In this document: in pieces, positions 9,398-17,681 of the stretch
Position numbering within the stretch: position 1 is the stretch's first letter
Layout: every line of letters begins with the position of its first letter
Assembly (NCBI RefSeq): GCF_003610775.1
Contig: NZ_RAQO01000005.1
Coordinates: forward strand, 124,001-188,000
DNA: 64,000 nucleotides
Direction: 5' to 3'
From: Alginatibacterium sediminis
GTDB taxonomy: Bacteria; Pseudomonadota; Gammaproteobacteria; Enterobacterales; Celerinatantimonadaceae
Notes under the pieces: generated by a model
What the model was told of the DNA's origin: nothing
The model's input: the letters and a program-made list of their open reading frames with translations, nothing else
Databases searched by the model: none
Made by a program: the position numbers and the translations under genes

Positions 9398-9504
9398 GTT
9401 AAGCTCCTAATTTAAAATCTAGAATAAGTGTAGCAAAACTCATAATAAAAGCTGTTAAGTCCTTGGCATTAATGGCTCTTGCTTTGTAACAGGGGAAGGT
9501 GTAG

Positions 9505-10122
9505 GTGTGTGGTAGCTTTGAACGCTATGTCGACGGTTATTTATACAACGGTCAACTTGGTCAAATTGATTTTAAATTTAGTAAGCTTGGCGAGTGTAAA
9601 CCGAGCCAAACGATTGATGTTATTTCTTACGCCAGCGCAGATTATAACCAACAACATCGAGGTCATGCGATAGCGGATAAAACGCTACAACTACAGGCGT
9701 TTAACTGGGGACTAAAAACGCAATGGAGCCCAAAGTTACTCATCAATGCACGATTGGAAACGGTTACGCAAAAGCCTAGTTTTTCTGAAGCATTTGCTTA
9801 TAGACGCTGCTTAATTGTTTTAAGTGCATGGCATGAATGGCGCGATGAAGGAGGGGCAAAAAAACAACAGTATCGTTTTAGTTATCAACACCGGCAAGCA
9901 TTGGTCATGGCGGGTATCTATTACCCTGCAACTGAGCAGAGTGTGAATGGATCGTTCGTCAGTTTAACTTGCGCTCCTTCTCCAAAATTTAGCCAGTATC
10001 ATCATCGTATGCCCTTTCTGTTGCGAGACCCCGAAGCATATCTGCAAGGCAATTTTAATGCAGCTCGCGCTGTGCGCGAACTGCATCTTGGCGACAGCCA
10101 AATGGCAATTGAAGCTGTCTAA
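9505..10122 (+). CDS. SRAP-domain abasic-site processing protein (YedK/HMCES family)
   Basis: Predicted DNA repair protein that crosslinks through its N-terminal cysteine to abasic sites in single-stranded DNA. The GTG start at 9505 is forced by biology: it places Cys2 directly after the initiator Met (MCGSF), as catalysis requires. Other active-site residues are present: N81 in NARLET, E111 in AWHEW and H166 in HHRMP. Length 205 residues, near E. coli YedK. Its stop is 7 bases from the end of the convergent reductase gene. No SOS box was looked for beyond the immediate upstream bases, where none stands out. Confidence 0.92.
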   Translation: MCGSFERYVDGYLYNGQLGQIDFKFSKLGECKPSQTIDVISYASADYNQQHRGHAIADKTLQLQAFNWGLKTQWSPKLLINARLETVTQKPSFSEAFAYRRCLIVLSAWHEWRDEGGAKKQQYRFSYQHRQALVMAGIYYPATEQSVNGSFVSLTCAPSPKFSQYHHRMPFLLRDPEAYLQGNFNAARAVRELHLGDSQMAIEAV

Positions 10123-10129
10123 TGAGCTA

Positions 10130-11782
10130 TTAACGCATGTTGAGCCAGGTTTTATAGCCACCGCTTAAGTTTTTGGCCTTGAACCCCTGATTCGCCAATT
10201 GACGATAAGCGACATAACCGCGTAATCCGACAAAGCAATAAATGAGTATTTCCATGTCTTTAGGCAATTCATCAAGTCGATCGCGAAGTTGGTCGAGGGG
10301 AATATTGAGAGCTCCGGGTATCGCTCCATTATTTAGAAGTTCTTGTGGATTTCTGACATCCAAAATCATCTGAGAATCGCTCAAATTATCAATTTCATGA
10401 CTATGACAAATCTTATGCGAACCATTGCGAACGTTGCTTGCAACAAATCCGATTTGATTAACAGGATCTTTTGCGCTGCCAAAAGGAGGAGCGTAGCAAA
10501 GTTCTAGATCCTGCAAATCTTCGACTTTCAATCCCGCACGTTGGGCAACGGCTAATACGTCGATTCGTTTGTCAATGCCATCTTTACCAACTGCTTGAGC
10601 TCCAAGAATAGTGCCGGTTTCTGGGCAAAATAGCAGCTTGAGGTTAACACTTTCAGCTCCAGGATAGTACGAAGCATGGCTTGCACTGTGTACATAGACT
10701 TTTTCATACGAAATACCTTGGGCAGATAACTGTTTCTCGTTTAGCCCAGTGCTTGCCACGGCTAAATCAAATACTTTACAGATAGCTGTACCCTGTGTTT
10801 GCTTATAAGCCTGCTTTGCGCCAAAGATATTGTTGGCAGCCAATCGCCCTTGTCGATTGGCTGGCCCAGCTAAGGGAATAAATGCAGACTGCTGGCTTAC
10901 CCAGTGCAGATCTTCAACCGCGTCACCCACAGCATAGATATCGGGGTCGCTACTTTGCATCTCTTGGTTAACTTTAATGCCGCCTAAGTTTCCAAGTTCA
11001 AGTCCTGCAGCTTTGGCTAGGCTTGTTTCTGGCTTCACTCCAATTGCCATAATCAGCATGTCAGTAGTCAGTGTTTTGTTGTTGCTAAGATTAAGCTTTA
11101 GTTTGCGTTTGGCTGAACTAGCACGCTCAACCGCTTCAAGAGCGGTATTTAAGCGAAGGTCAACTCCATGCCCTTCAAGTTCTTGGTGCAGAGGTTTTGC
11201 CATTTCAGCGTCAACAGGAGCCATGACTTGTGGTCCAAGTTCAAGCAAAGTGGTTTTTATTCCCCGCTCTGTGAGCGCTTCGACCATTTCTAAACCTATA
11301 AAACCACCGCCGACCACAGTCGCGTGTTGCGGTTTATGACGTTGCATATCATCAATAATGCGATCCATATCGGGTAGGTTACGCAAGCTATATATATGCG
11401 GTAAATCCAGACCGGGGAGAGGAGGCATGATCGGCGCAGCACCTGGACTTAGTACTAATTTATCATAGCTCTCGATATAAGTTTCACCGTTACTAAGGTT
11501 CTTGATTGAAACTTGTTTTTGCTCGCTATCAATAGCGGTCACTTCTTGGAGTACCCTCACATCGACATTGAAGCGGGTAGAAAAGCCGTCTGGTGTTTGT
11601 AGTAATAGATCGTCGCGCTCGCTGATGTCGCCGGCAATGTGGTAGGGAAGTCCGCAATTTGCAAAGCTAATATACGCGCCGCGTTCAAACATAATAATTT
11701 CTGAACTTTCATCTAATCGGCGAGCACGTGCAGCAGCAGATGCCCCACCAGCCACACCACCAATGATTACTATCTTAGTCAT
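10130..11782 (-). CDS. CoA-disulfide reductase / rhodanese fusion (FAD-dependent)
   Basis: Flavoprotein disulfide reductase fused to a C-terminal rhodanese domain, 550 residues from the ATG at 11782, chosen because GGAG lies 6 bases upstream (a longer frame reaches 11830). The N-terminal Rossmann motif is VIIGGVAGGASAAARARRL; the redox cysteine is C43 in SFANCGLPYH, the single-cysteine active site of CoA-disulfide reductases. A second nucleotide-binding motif is VVGGGFIGLEMVEAL and the FAD motif is DIYAVGDA. The rhodanese loop CFVGLR (YCFVGLRGY) near residue 520 carries a catalytic Cys. Fusions of this kind reduce CoA-persulfide, polysulfide or CoA disulfide. It is divergent from an ArsR-YeeE pair, which supports a role in reactive sulfur handling. 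Confidence 0.9.
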   Translation of the reverse strand: MTKIVIIGGVAGGASAAARARRLDESSEIIMFERGAYISFANCGLPYHIAGDISERDDLLLQTPDGFSTRFNVDVRVLQEVTAIDSEQKQVSIKNLSNGETYIESYDKLVLSPGAAPIMPPLPGLDLPHIYSLRNLPDMDRIIDDMQRHKPQHATVVGGGFIGLEMVEALTERGIKTTLLELGPQVMAPVDAEMAKPLHQELEGHGVDLRLNTALEAVERASSAKRKLKLNLSNNKTLTTDMLIMAIGVKPETSLAKAAGLELGNLGGIKVNQEMQSSDPDIYAVGDAVEDLHWVSQQSAFIPLAGPANRQGRLAANNIFGAKQAYKQTQGTAICKVFDLAVASTGLNEKQLSAQGISYEKVYVHSASHASYYPGAESVNLKLLFCPETGTILGAQAVGKDGIDKRIDVLAVAQRAGLKVEDLQDLELCYAPPFGSAKDPVNQIGFVASNVRNGSHKICHSHEIDNLSDSQMILDVRNPQELLNNGAIPGALNIPLDQLRDRLDELPKDMEILIYCFVGLRGYVAYRQLANQGFKAKNLSGGYKTWLNMR

Positions 11783-11938
11783 TTTAACTCCACAATTTGG
11801 TTTTAATGTTTCGAAATTTGTTGGTATCAATTGTAGGCAAGTCTAATCCTAGATTTATTGATGTGCAACAAGCTTTATTAGATTTGACTACATAAGCTTG
11901 TGACGTTAGAATCAATTTCATTTTCTGGTGGATTGCTA

Positions 11939-12250
11939 ATGTCTGAATTAAATCAACTCTATGGTCAAGCAGAGCAAGTGAGCTTGCTGCTTAAAACAAT
12001 GGCCCATCCTGAACGCTTGTTAGTGCTGTGCACTCTTTGCGAAGGTGAAGCCAATGTCGGTCTGCTGCACAGTCACTCTAAACTGGGGCAGTCGGCTTTC
12101 TCTCAACACCTACAGGTGCTCAAAGAGCACGGCTTAGTAAAAGTACGGAAGCAGTCGCAAATGGTGTTCTATTCTTTGGCTGATGAAAGAATTCAGAAGC
12201 TATTAGGAACCTTACAAGATAATTTTTGCCAAGATATGTCTAAGGCTTAG
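11939..12250 (+). CDS. ArsR-family repressor, BigR/SqrR-like sulfur sensor
   Basis: Winged-helix repressor of 103 residues from the ATG at 11939 (a GTG at 11900 would add 13 residues with no function). Helix-turn-helix is around residues 50-66 ([19 protein letters not shown]). Two cysteines, C31 (LLVLCTL) and C97 (DNFC), are 66 residues apart, the same spacing as the persulfide-sensing pair of SqrR/BigR regulators as I recall them (C41 and C107 in SqrR). Together with the YeeE/YedE genes that follow and the divergent reductase-rhodanese gene, this indicates a repressor released by persulfides or hydrogen sulfide. It overlaps the next gene by one base if that starts at GTG 12250. Confidence 0.88.
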   Translation: MSELNQLYGQAEQVSLLLKTMAHPERLLVLCTLCEGEANVGLLHSHSKLGQSAFSQHLQVLKEHGLVKVRKQSQMVFYSLADERIQKLLGTLQDNFCQDMSKA

Positions 12251-12696
12251 TGGACTCAATGATTACAATTAATTTTGAAGTTTTTACCCCTGGTTCAGCG
12301 ATGTTAGGCGGAGCACTACTTGGTGTTTCTTCCATTCTGTTGATGTTATTTAATGGCAAGGTTGCTGGTATTAGTGGCATTTTTGGTGGTTTGATAAGTC
12401 GTCGCAAAGGCGATGTTACTTGGCGTTTACTATTTGTAGTGGCGCTATTGAGCTCTTACTTCTTGGTCAGCTTATTCAGCGAGCAACAACTTGAAATGCC
12501 AAGTTCGCCGCATTGGTTGTATGTCATTGCAGGGCTATTGGTTGGTTTTGGTACGCGAATCGGTAATGGTTGCACAAGTGGCCATGGGATCTGTGGTATT
12601 GGTCGCCTCTCAAAACGTTCTATAAGTGCCACCGTAATCTTTATGCTGGTTGCAATTACCGTTGTCAGTATTCGTCACTTTTTTGTTGGAGCGTAA
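12250..12696 (+). CDS. YeeE/YedE (PmpA-like) sulfur transport protein, first half
   Basis: Small inner-membrane protein, about 148 residues with four or five hydrophobic segments. It carries the YeeE/YedE hallmark [23 protein letters not shown] with conserved cysteines thought to carry sulfur across the membrane as in thiosulfate/persulfide channels. GTG at 12250 overlaps the ArsR stop; an ATG at 12259 (giving MITINFEV) is equally acceptable. With the following gene it forms the two halves of a full YeeE-type unit (PmpA/PmpB arrangement). Confidence 0.85.
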   Translation: MDSMITINFEVFTPGSAMLGGALLGVSSILLMLFNGKVAGISGIFGGLISRRKGDVTWRLLFVVALLSSYFLVSLFSEQQLEMPSSPHWLYVIAGLLVGFGTRIGNGCTSGHGICGIGRLSKRSISATVIFMLVAITVVSIRHFFVGA

Positions 12697-12698
12697 CC

Positions 12699-13142
12699 AT
12701 GAAACGTTCAGTTATCGCACTTATAAGTGGCTTATTTTTCGGTTTGGGTATGAATATTAGCGGCATGGTATATCCCGAAAAAGTCCTAGGATTTCTTAAT
12801 TTATTTTCAGGAGCTTGGGATCCTAGCCTGATTTTTGTTATCGGAGGCGCGCTGCTAGTGTTTGCTCCTTTTTATCATTTGGTTATTAAAAAGCGCAGTC
12901 AGTCACTTTGTGGTGACGCCATGTGTTTGCCGCATTCCAAACAAATTGATAAACCCTTAGTCTATGGCGCTGTGATTTTTGGCTTGGGTTGGGGATTGAT
13001 CGGCATTTGCCCAGGACCAGCTTTGGCAGGTTTAATGAGCTTTGAGTCAGAGCTGTTCTTTTTTGTTGCAGCGATGTTCGCAGGCAACTATCTGGCTTCG
13101 CTTTGGCAAAAACGAGCTAATGTTGAGGTGAATCGAATTTAG
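12699..13142 (+). CDS. YeeE/YedE (PmpB-like) sulfur transport protein, second half
   Basis: 147-residue membrane protein starting at ATG 12699, with GGAG 8 bases upstream. Four to five hydrophobic segments; conserved motifs are GLFFGLGMNISGMVYPEKVLGF at the N-terminus and GWGLIGICPGPALAGL near residue 108, where the Cys is family-conserved. It follows the first half by 2 bases, so both are made together. The transported species is probably thiosulfate, sulfide-derived sulfur or a persulfide; not determinable here. Confidence 0.85.
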   Translation: MKRSVIALISGLFFGLGMNISGMVYPEKVLGFLNLFSGAWDPSLIFVIGGALLVFAPFYHLVIKKRSQSLCGDAMCLPHSKQIDKPLVYGAVIFGLGWGLIGICPGPALAGLMSFESELFFFVAAMFAGNYLASLWQKRANVEVNRI

Positions 13143-13300
13143 CGGCGAATTGAGGGATCTTCTCTCCGTATTTTAGTGTTTGCGCATGCTTTGATGCATA
13201 ATGCTAAGCTTCTGCTTGTTTTAGACAAGCTAGTAAAAAGAACCGGATGAAAGTGCTGATGTAAAAAAATGTGATTTACACAGCACAATTTATTTAGTTT

Positions 13301-13309
13301 TAACGTTAC
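13301..13309. promoter_or_regulatory. candidate LacI-family operator upstream of the regulator gene
   Basis: TAACGTTAC, the same core as the repeats upstream of the beta-mannosidase gene, located 72 bases before the regulator start; suggests autoregulation. Confidence 0.4.
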
Positions 13310-13380
13310 GATTGTTGCATGCATGAGTGATTGCAACGAAGCACTATACGAATAATTAATCAACGAGAACTACAACACAA

Positions 13381-14400
13381 ATGGCTCGCCCGACTCTTAA
13401 AAGTATTTCAAAGCGCACCGGTTATTCTTTAACGACTATATCTAGAGCGCTGAAAGATGGACCTGAAGTTAAGCCGGAAACAATAGCTAAAGTTAAAGCC
13501 ATTGCTCAAGAGCTTGGTTATCGGCCCGATCCAAGCGGTTTGCGATTAAGAACCGGTAAAACCTTTGTTATATGTGCAATTATTCCAGTTATCCCAGTCA
13601 TTCAACCAGGACAAACGGTCGGTGACTTAGGCAGTTTGCGCTTAGTTAAAGGCTTAACGGAAGCGCTCAAAGGCACTAATTACCATCTAATGGTGTTGCC
13701 TGACTCTGGTACTGGGGATCGCATGGAAGACGTGCGTTATGTCGTCGAAAGTGGGATTGCCGATGGTCTAATTTTAAACCTTACTAGTACTGATGACCGC
13801 CGGGTTCGCTATCTTCATGAGCAAAAATTCCCGTTTATCACCTTTGGTCGCACAGAACTCAGTTTTGACCACGCCTTTTTTGATGTCGACAACATCGATT
13901 TTGCTTATCGAGCCTCAAGTGCTCTATATAAAAAGGGCCGTTTTAATCAGCGAATTGTAGTCTCTGATCTTAGCTACAGTTACTGTGTACATCAGTGGAT
14001 GGGATTCAAGCGAGCAGCGCTTGAGCATGGTGTGGAGGTAAACCAGCAGCAGCACCTCATCGAAGAGGCTAAAATACCAAGCTATGACGAGCTCGTAGTT
14101 AGTATGCAAAGTAGCGATGAAACAGTTGATGGGATTATTTTTCCTGGTGAAATTACATGCCTTGGAGTTTTGTCATCTTTGCAAAAACGCGGCAAGACAA
14201 TAGGCAAAGATATCGATTTAGTCACGCTTGAGAACTCACACCTCGTTGATTTTTTTGGAGTGCCTATTACTAGTTTTCACCAAGATACGCTGCATGTAGG
14301 TAATCGTTTAAGTACGATGCTGCTTGAGCAAATAGACGGTAAACCGGCCGAAGATCTACAAGAATTAGTCTGTACCAACCTCAGAGAGGCTGGTGTTTAG
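13381..14400 (+). CDS. LacI-family transcriptional regulator (beta-mannoside locus)
   Basis: 339 residues with an N-terminal LacI helix-turn-helix (PTLKSISKRTGYSLTTISRALKD, about 4-26), hinge with R-x-D-P-x-G-LRLRTGKT (about 50-62) and a periplasmic-binding-protein-like effector domain to the end. The start ATG has only a weak ribosome site. It is followed after 700 bases by the beta-mannosidase gene in the same direction; matching AACGTT palindromes lie upstream of both. Likely represses the locus and responds to mannose or a mannooligosaccharide. The effector is inferred from neighbours only. Confidence 0.9.
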   Translation: MARPTLKSISKRTGYSLTTISRALKDGPEVKPETIAKVKAIAQELGYRPDPSGLRLRTGKTFVICAIIPVIPVIQPGQTVGDLGSLRLVKGLTEALKGTNYHLMVLPDSGTGDRMEDVRYVVESGIADGLILNLTSTDDRRVRYLHEQKFPFITFGRTELSFDHAFFDVDNIDFAYRASSALYKKGRFNQRIVVSDLSYSYCVHQWMGFKRAALEHGVEVNQQQHLIEEAKIPSYDELVVSMQSSDETVDGIIFPGEITCLGVLSSLQKRGKTIGKDIDLVTLENSHLVDFFGVPITSFHQDTLHVGNRLSTMLLEQIDGKPAEDLQELVCTNLREAGV

Positions 14401-15101
14401 ATACTTTTTTTAGGCATTGCTAGGAACTTTGGTTAGTTGATGAACGAAGTGCCATCGGCAGGTTAATTATATTAGCTTGGGCTAACCTTTAGTGCTGGTT
14501 CGCACTCATGCCTTTATCAATCCAACATGATCTCACTTGCTTGGTTTTCTCTGGCAAACACCTGTGTTTTTGTGTACCCCATTTTCTGCTATTTGATGGT
14601 TTTTACTATTCTAAGCCAGTCCATTTAAGCATCGTTGTAATCGCCTTAATCGGATGAGTTCCTTTTAGATTATCTTCTCTATGAGCTTTAGTAGATTGTT
14701 ACTAGCGCGACTACCGACTACCTCTCTTGCACAAGGACGCTAATACTTAGCGAAGCAAAAAGCACGCGGCTTAGTTTTGCAGTTGCGCGTGCTGTTGCTA
14801 AACCCACCTGTTAGTCAATCCGCAATAGATTTGCGCATCAGTCTTGGCAAATTGAATTCAAGATTTGCTTTGTCTTATCGGTTACAAACAAAGTGAGAGC
14901 TTGCGCACGCAATCGGAATTGCGAATGTGAGCTTTGATGGCTGTTTGACTTTTTATTGTTACCTAGATCAAATTTCAGCCTTATTATAATTGTAACGTTA
15001 AAATTGTAACGTTACTTTAGCCGTAGGTTGTTACTTGAATTTGGTTTCACCCTAGATTTTGGCCTGTACTTGGCTTTTCTGCACGCTTATTAGGACTACA
15101 C
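14401..15101. other. 701-base spacer before the beta-mannosidase gene
   Basis: No gene recognised. It holds a short stem TTAGC/GCTAA at about 14472-14486 that may end the regulator transcript, an 8-base inverted repeat AGCACGCG/CGCGTGCT (14761-14768 with 14786-14793) with no U-run, and near its end the tandem operator-like repeats (14989-15015). Confidence 0.5.
14989..15015. promoter_or_regulatory. tandem LacI-family operator repeats upstream of beta-mannosidase
   Basis: ATTGTAACGTTA occurs twice with a 14-base period (14989-15000 and 15003-15014); the second copy extends to the full palindrome GTAACGTTAC (15006-15015). They lie about 90 bases before the beta-mannosidase ATG. The AACGTT core also occurs at 13301-13309 before the LacI-type gene. 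Assignment to that regulator is an inference from the shared sequence and position. Confidence 0.6.
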
Positions 15102-17573
15102 ATGACATCTTCAACTCTAAACCTTGATGGAACGTGGTTGTTGCGCAACTTGAATGGCGAACAACAATGTGATTTCACGCTCCCAGGTGACGTTTTTAGT
15201 GCCCTTCTTGCTGCCGAGTTAATTCCGGACCCTTATTTTGCTGAAAATGAACACTTAGTTCGCTGGGTCGGTGAAACCGACTGGGAAATCAGCAAATCTT
15301 TTAATGTTGACCCCCACCTTCTTGAAGGCGAACACGTTTTCTTAGAATTAAATCGTGTCGACACTATGGCTGACGTTTTTGTTAACGATACGTTAATCCA
15401 AAGTTGTAGTAATTCATTCACCCGCTATCGTCCCGAACTTAAATCAAGTTTGGTGTCGGGTGAAAACACAATACGCATAGTTTTTAAGCGTATCGATAAG
15501 ATTGCCTTAGAACGTGCGCAATCAATGCCTTATCCAGTGCCATTCTCAGCCGGTGATAACAATACCGTGCCGCATATGAATACGGTGCGTAAGACGCAGT
15601 GCCATGCGGGTTGGGATTGGGGTATTACCCTGATGACGAGTGGCGTTTATGAAAGTGTATTCATTCAATCAGTGCACAATCAACGCATTGACTACCTAAC
15701 CAATGTTCAACGCCATAGTGAAAACGGTGTTGAAATCGAATTTTCTACAAAAGTATTTATTTTCCAAGCTGGTGAGTTCAGCCTAGATTTCTCTTTCAAT
15801 GGGCAACAAAAACGCATTACTAGAGATTTGGAAGCTGGCGAGCATAGTATTGAATGTGTGTTCAACGTAGAACAACCGAAATTATGGTGGCCTGTTGGTT
15901 TTGGCGATGCCCATCTTTATCCGGTAGAAGTGAGCAGTCTTGACGGGCAATCAATACAGCAGAATATTGGTTTACGCGAATTGGTTGTTGATAACTCCCG
16001 CGATGAAATCGGCAAACGTCTAACTATTTTAGTCAACGGCATTGAAATCTTTTGTAAGGGTGCGAACTGGATCCCCTCAGATGCATTAATCTCTCGTCAA
16101 ACTGAGGCGAAACATCGCGGTTTATTGGAGGATGCTGTTGCTGCAAACATGAACATGATTCGTGTTTGGGGTGGTGGTCAGTATGAATACGACCATTTCT
16201 ACGATATTTGCGATGAACTTGGCTTATTGGTTTGGCAAGATGCGATGTTTGCTTGTTCGCAGTATCCATCTTTAGATTGGTTTTTAGAAGAAGTAGGTGA
16301 AGAACTCAAGCACCAAACGCAACGCCTAAGCCATCACTGTGGCTTAGCGCTATGGTGCGGAGACAATGAGGTCATCGGAAGTTTAACGTGGTATGACGAG
16401 TCTAAAAATGACCCTCTAAAATATTCGGTTAACTACGATCGATTAAATCATTTTATTGATCAAAGTATCTCAAAGTACGATCCGCAACGTATGTTTTGGC
16501 CAAGCTCTCCTTGTAATGGTCCGATGGACTTCGGTGGATGGCACGACGATACCTCAGGTGATATGCATTTCTGGAATGTATGGCATTCGGGTGAGTCTTT
16601 CGATGCTTATTACAGCGTACGTCCGCGTTTTTGTAGTGAGTTTGGTTTTCAAAGCTTCTCGTCTTTGCCCTCAACAAAAGAGTTTTTACCTGAAGGGGAG
16701 TTCAACGTAACCGCCCCTGCGATGGAACATCACCAAAAAAATAATCGTGGCAATTCAATCATCACTGAAATGTTTACTCGCTTGTTTCGTATGCCAAGTA
16801 GCTTTGAACAGCAGCTCTATTTGAGCCAAGTTCAGCAAGCAATGGCTATGGGAGTGGGGATTGAGTATTGGCGTAGTACACGTCCGGTATGTATGGGGAC
16901 ATTGTACTGGCAGTTGAACGATAACTGGCCGGTCGCTTCATGGTCTTCTATTGAATACAACGGGCGTTGGAAGCAACTGCATTATCACGTTTGTCGTTCT
17001 TACAATCCTGTCATGGTTACCGCCTACGTAAAAGACCAAGCGCTACAAATTTGGGGCGTTAATGACCAAGCACAGCATGCCGAAGTGTTCTGCCAAGGAG
17101 GTATCTATGACCTCAATGGTAAATTACTTGTTGAGCTACCTGAACAAAGTCGCCTCGAAGCCGGTGAAGCACGCTGTTTATTTTCCTTACCCCAAAGCGA
17201 GTGGTTAGATGACGTGCGCGAGCGGTTCGTATTGGTTCGTTATCAAGGTATGTGTCAAGGCAAAGTCTATGAAGGCGAGCGCTTGTTGTTCTTAACCGAA
17301 CCTAAGCGCGTTGCTTTGCCAGCAGCAACTATCAACCATCGTTGCGTTGCGCTTGATGATGGAAAAATTGAAGTGCAGTTGTCGAGCAATAAACCAGCCT
17401 TTTATGTGACCTTAGAAGTTGATGGTGACACGGGCGTGTTTGATGACAACAGTATCAACCTTAGTGTGGGAGAGACCCGTAACTTGGTATTCACACCTCG
17501 CCAAGGCATCAGCCTAGAAAGCTTTACGACTCAGCTGAGAATTTACGATTTAGCAAATGCCACGATGGCATAA
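15102..17573 (+). CDS. beta-mannosidase, GH2 family
   Basis: 823-residue exo-acting glycoside hydrolase with no signal peptide, so it acts on imported beta-mannosides in the cytoplasm, releasing mannose. Domain order is the GH2 one: N-terminal jelly-roll (LDGTWLLRNLNGEQQCDFTLPGDV, ending with WVGETDWE), immunoglobulin-like linker, TIM barrel (about 300-620) and C-terminal beta domains. Catalytic residues are E423 in WCGDNEV (acid/base) and E513 in FCSEFGFQS (nucleophile). The opening PGDV and the CHAGWDWG motif are typical of beta-mannosidases rather than beta-galactosidases or glucuronidases. AGGA lies 6 bases before the ATG. It opens an operon-like run with a peptide-family ABC importer. 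Confidence 0.93.
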   Translation: MTSSTLNLDGTWLLRNLNGEQQCDFTLPGDVFSALLAAELIPDPYFAENEHLVRWVGETDWEISKSFNVDPHLLEGEHVFLELNRVDTMADVFVNDTLIQSCSNSFTRYRPELKSSLVSGENTIRIVFKRIDKIALERAQSMPYPVPFSAGDNNTVPHMNTVRKTQCHAGWDWGITLMTSGVYESVFIQSVHNQRIDYLTNVQRHSENGVEIEFSTKVFIFQAGEFSLDFSFNGQQKRITRDLEAGEHSIECVFNVEQPKLWWPVGFGDAHLYPVEVSSLDGQSIQQNIGLRELVVDNSRDEIGKRLTILVNGIEIFCKGANWIPSDALISRQTEAKHRGLLEDAVAANMNMIRVWGGGQYEYDHFYDICDELGLLVWQDAMFACSQYPSLDWFLEEVGEELKHQTQRLSHHCGLALWCGDNEVIGSLTWYDESKNDPLKYSVNYDRLNHFIDQSISKYDPQRMFWPSSPCNGPMDFGGWHDDTSGDMHFWNVWHSGESFDAYYSVRPRFCSEFGFQSFSSLPSTKEFLPEGEFNVTAPAMEHHQKNNRGNSIITEMFTRLFRMPSSFEQQLYLSQVQQAMAMGVGIEYWRSTRPVCMGTLYWQLNDNWPVASWSSIEYNGRWKQLHYHVCRSYNPVMVTAYVKDQALQIWGVNDQAQHAEVFCQGGIYDLNGKLLVELPEQSRLEAGEARCLFSLPQSEWLDDVRERFVLVRYQGMCQGKVYEGERLLFLTEPKRVALPAATINHRCVALDDGKIEVQLSSNKPAFYVTLEVDGDTGVFDDNSINLSVGETRNLVFTPRQGISLESFTTQLRIYDLANATMA

Positions 17574-17681
17574 GCTGATTTAGTTTGAATCCCCATAATA
17601 ATAGCAATGGGATTTATGGAGCCGCGATCCAAGACTTTGTTTTCTTAGTTTGCGGCAATCAAAACGTGAAAAGGAAGAAGT

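Noticed and set aside
13139-13363. Minus-strand open frame between the YeeE-type gene and the LacI regulator
   Set aside because: No ribosome site or family resemblance; overlaps the regulator's likely promoter and operator.
14761-14793. Inverted repeat AGCACGCG/CGCGTGCT as a terminator
   Set aside because: 17-base loop and no T-run on either side; kept only as a note in the spacer entry.
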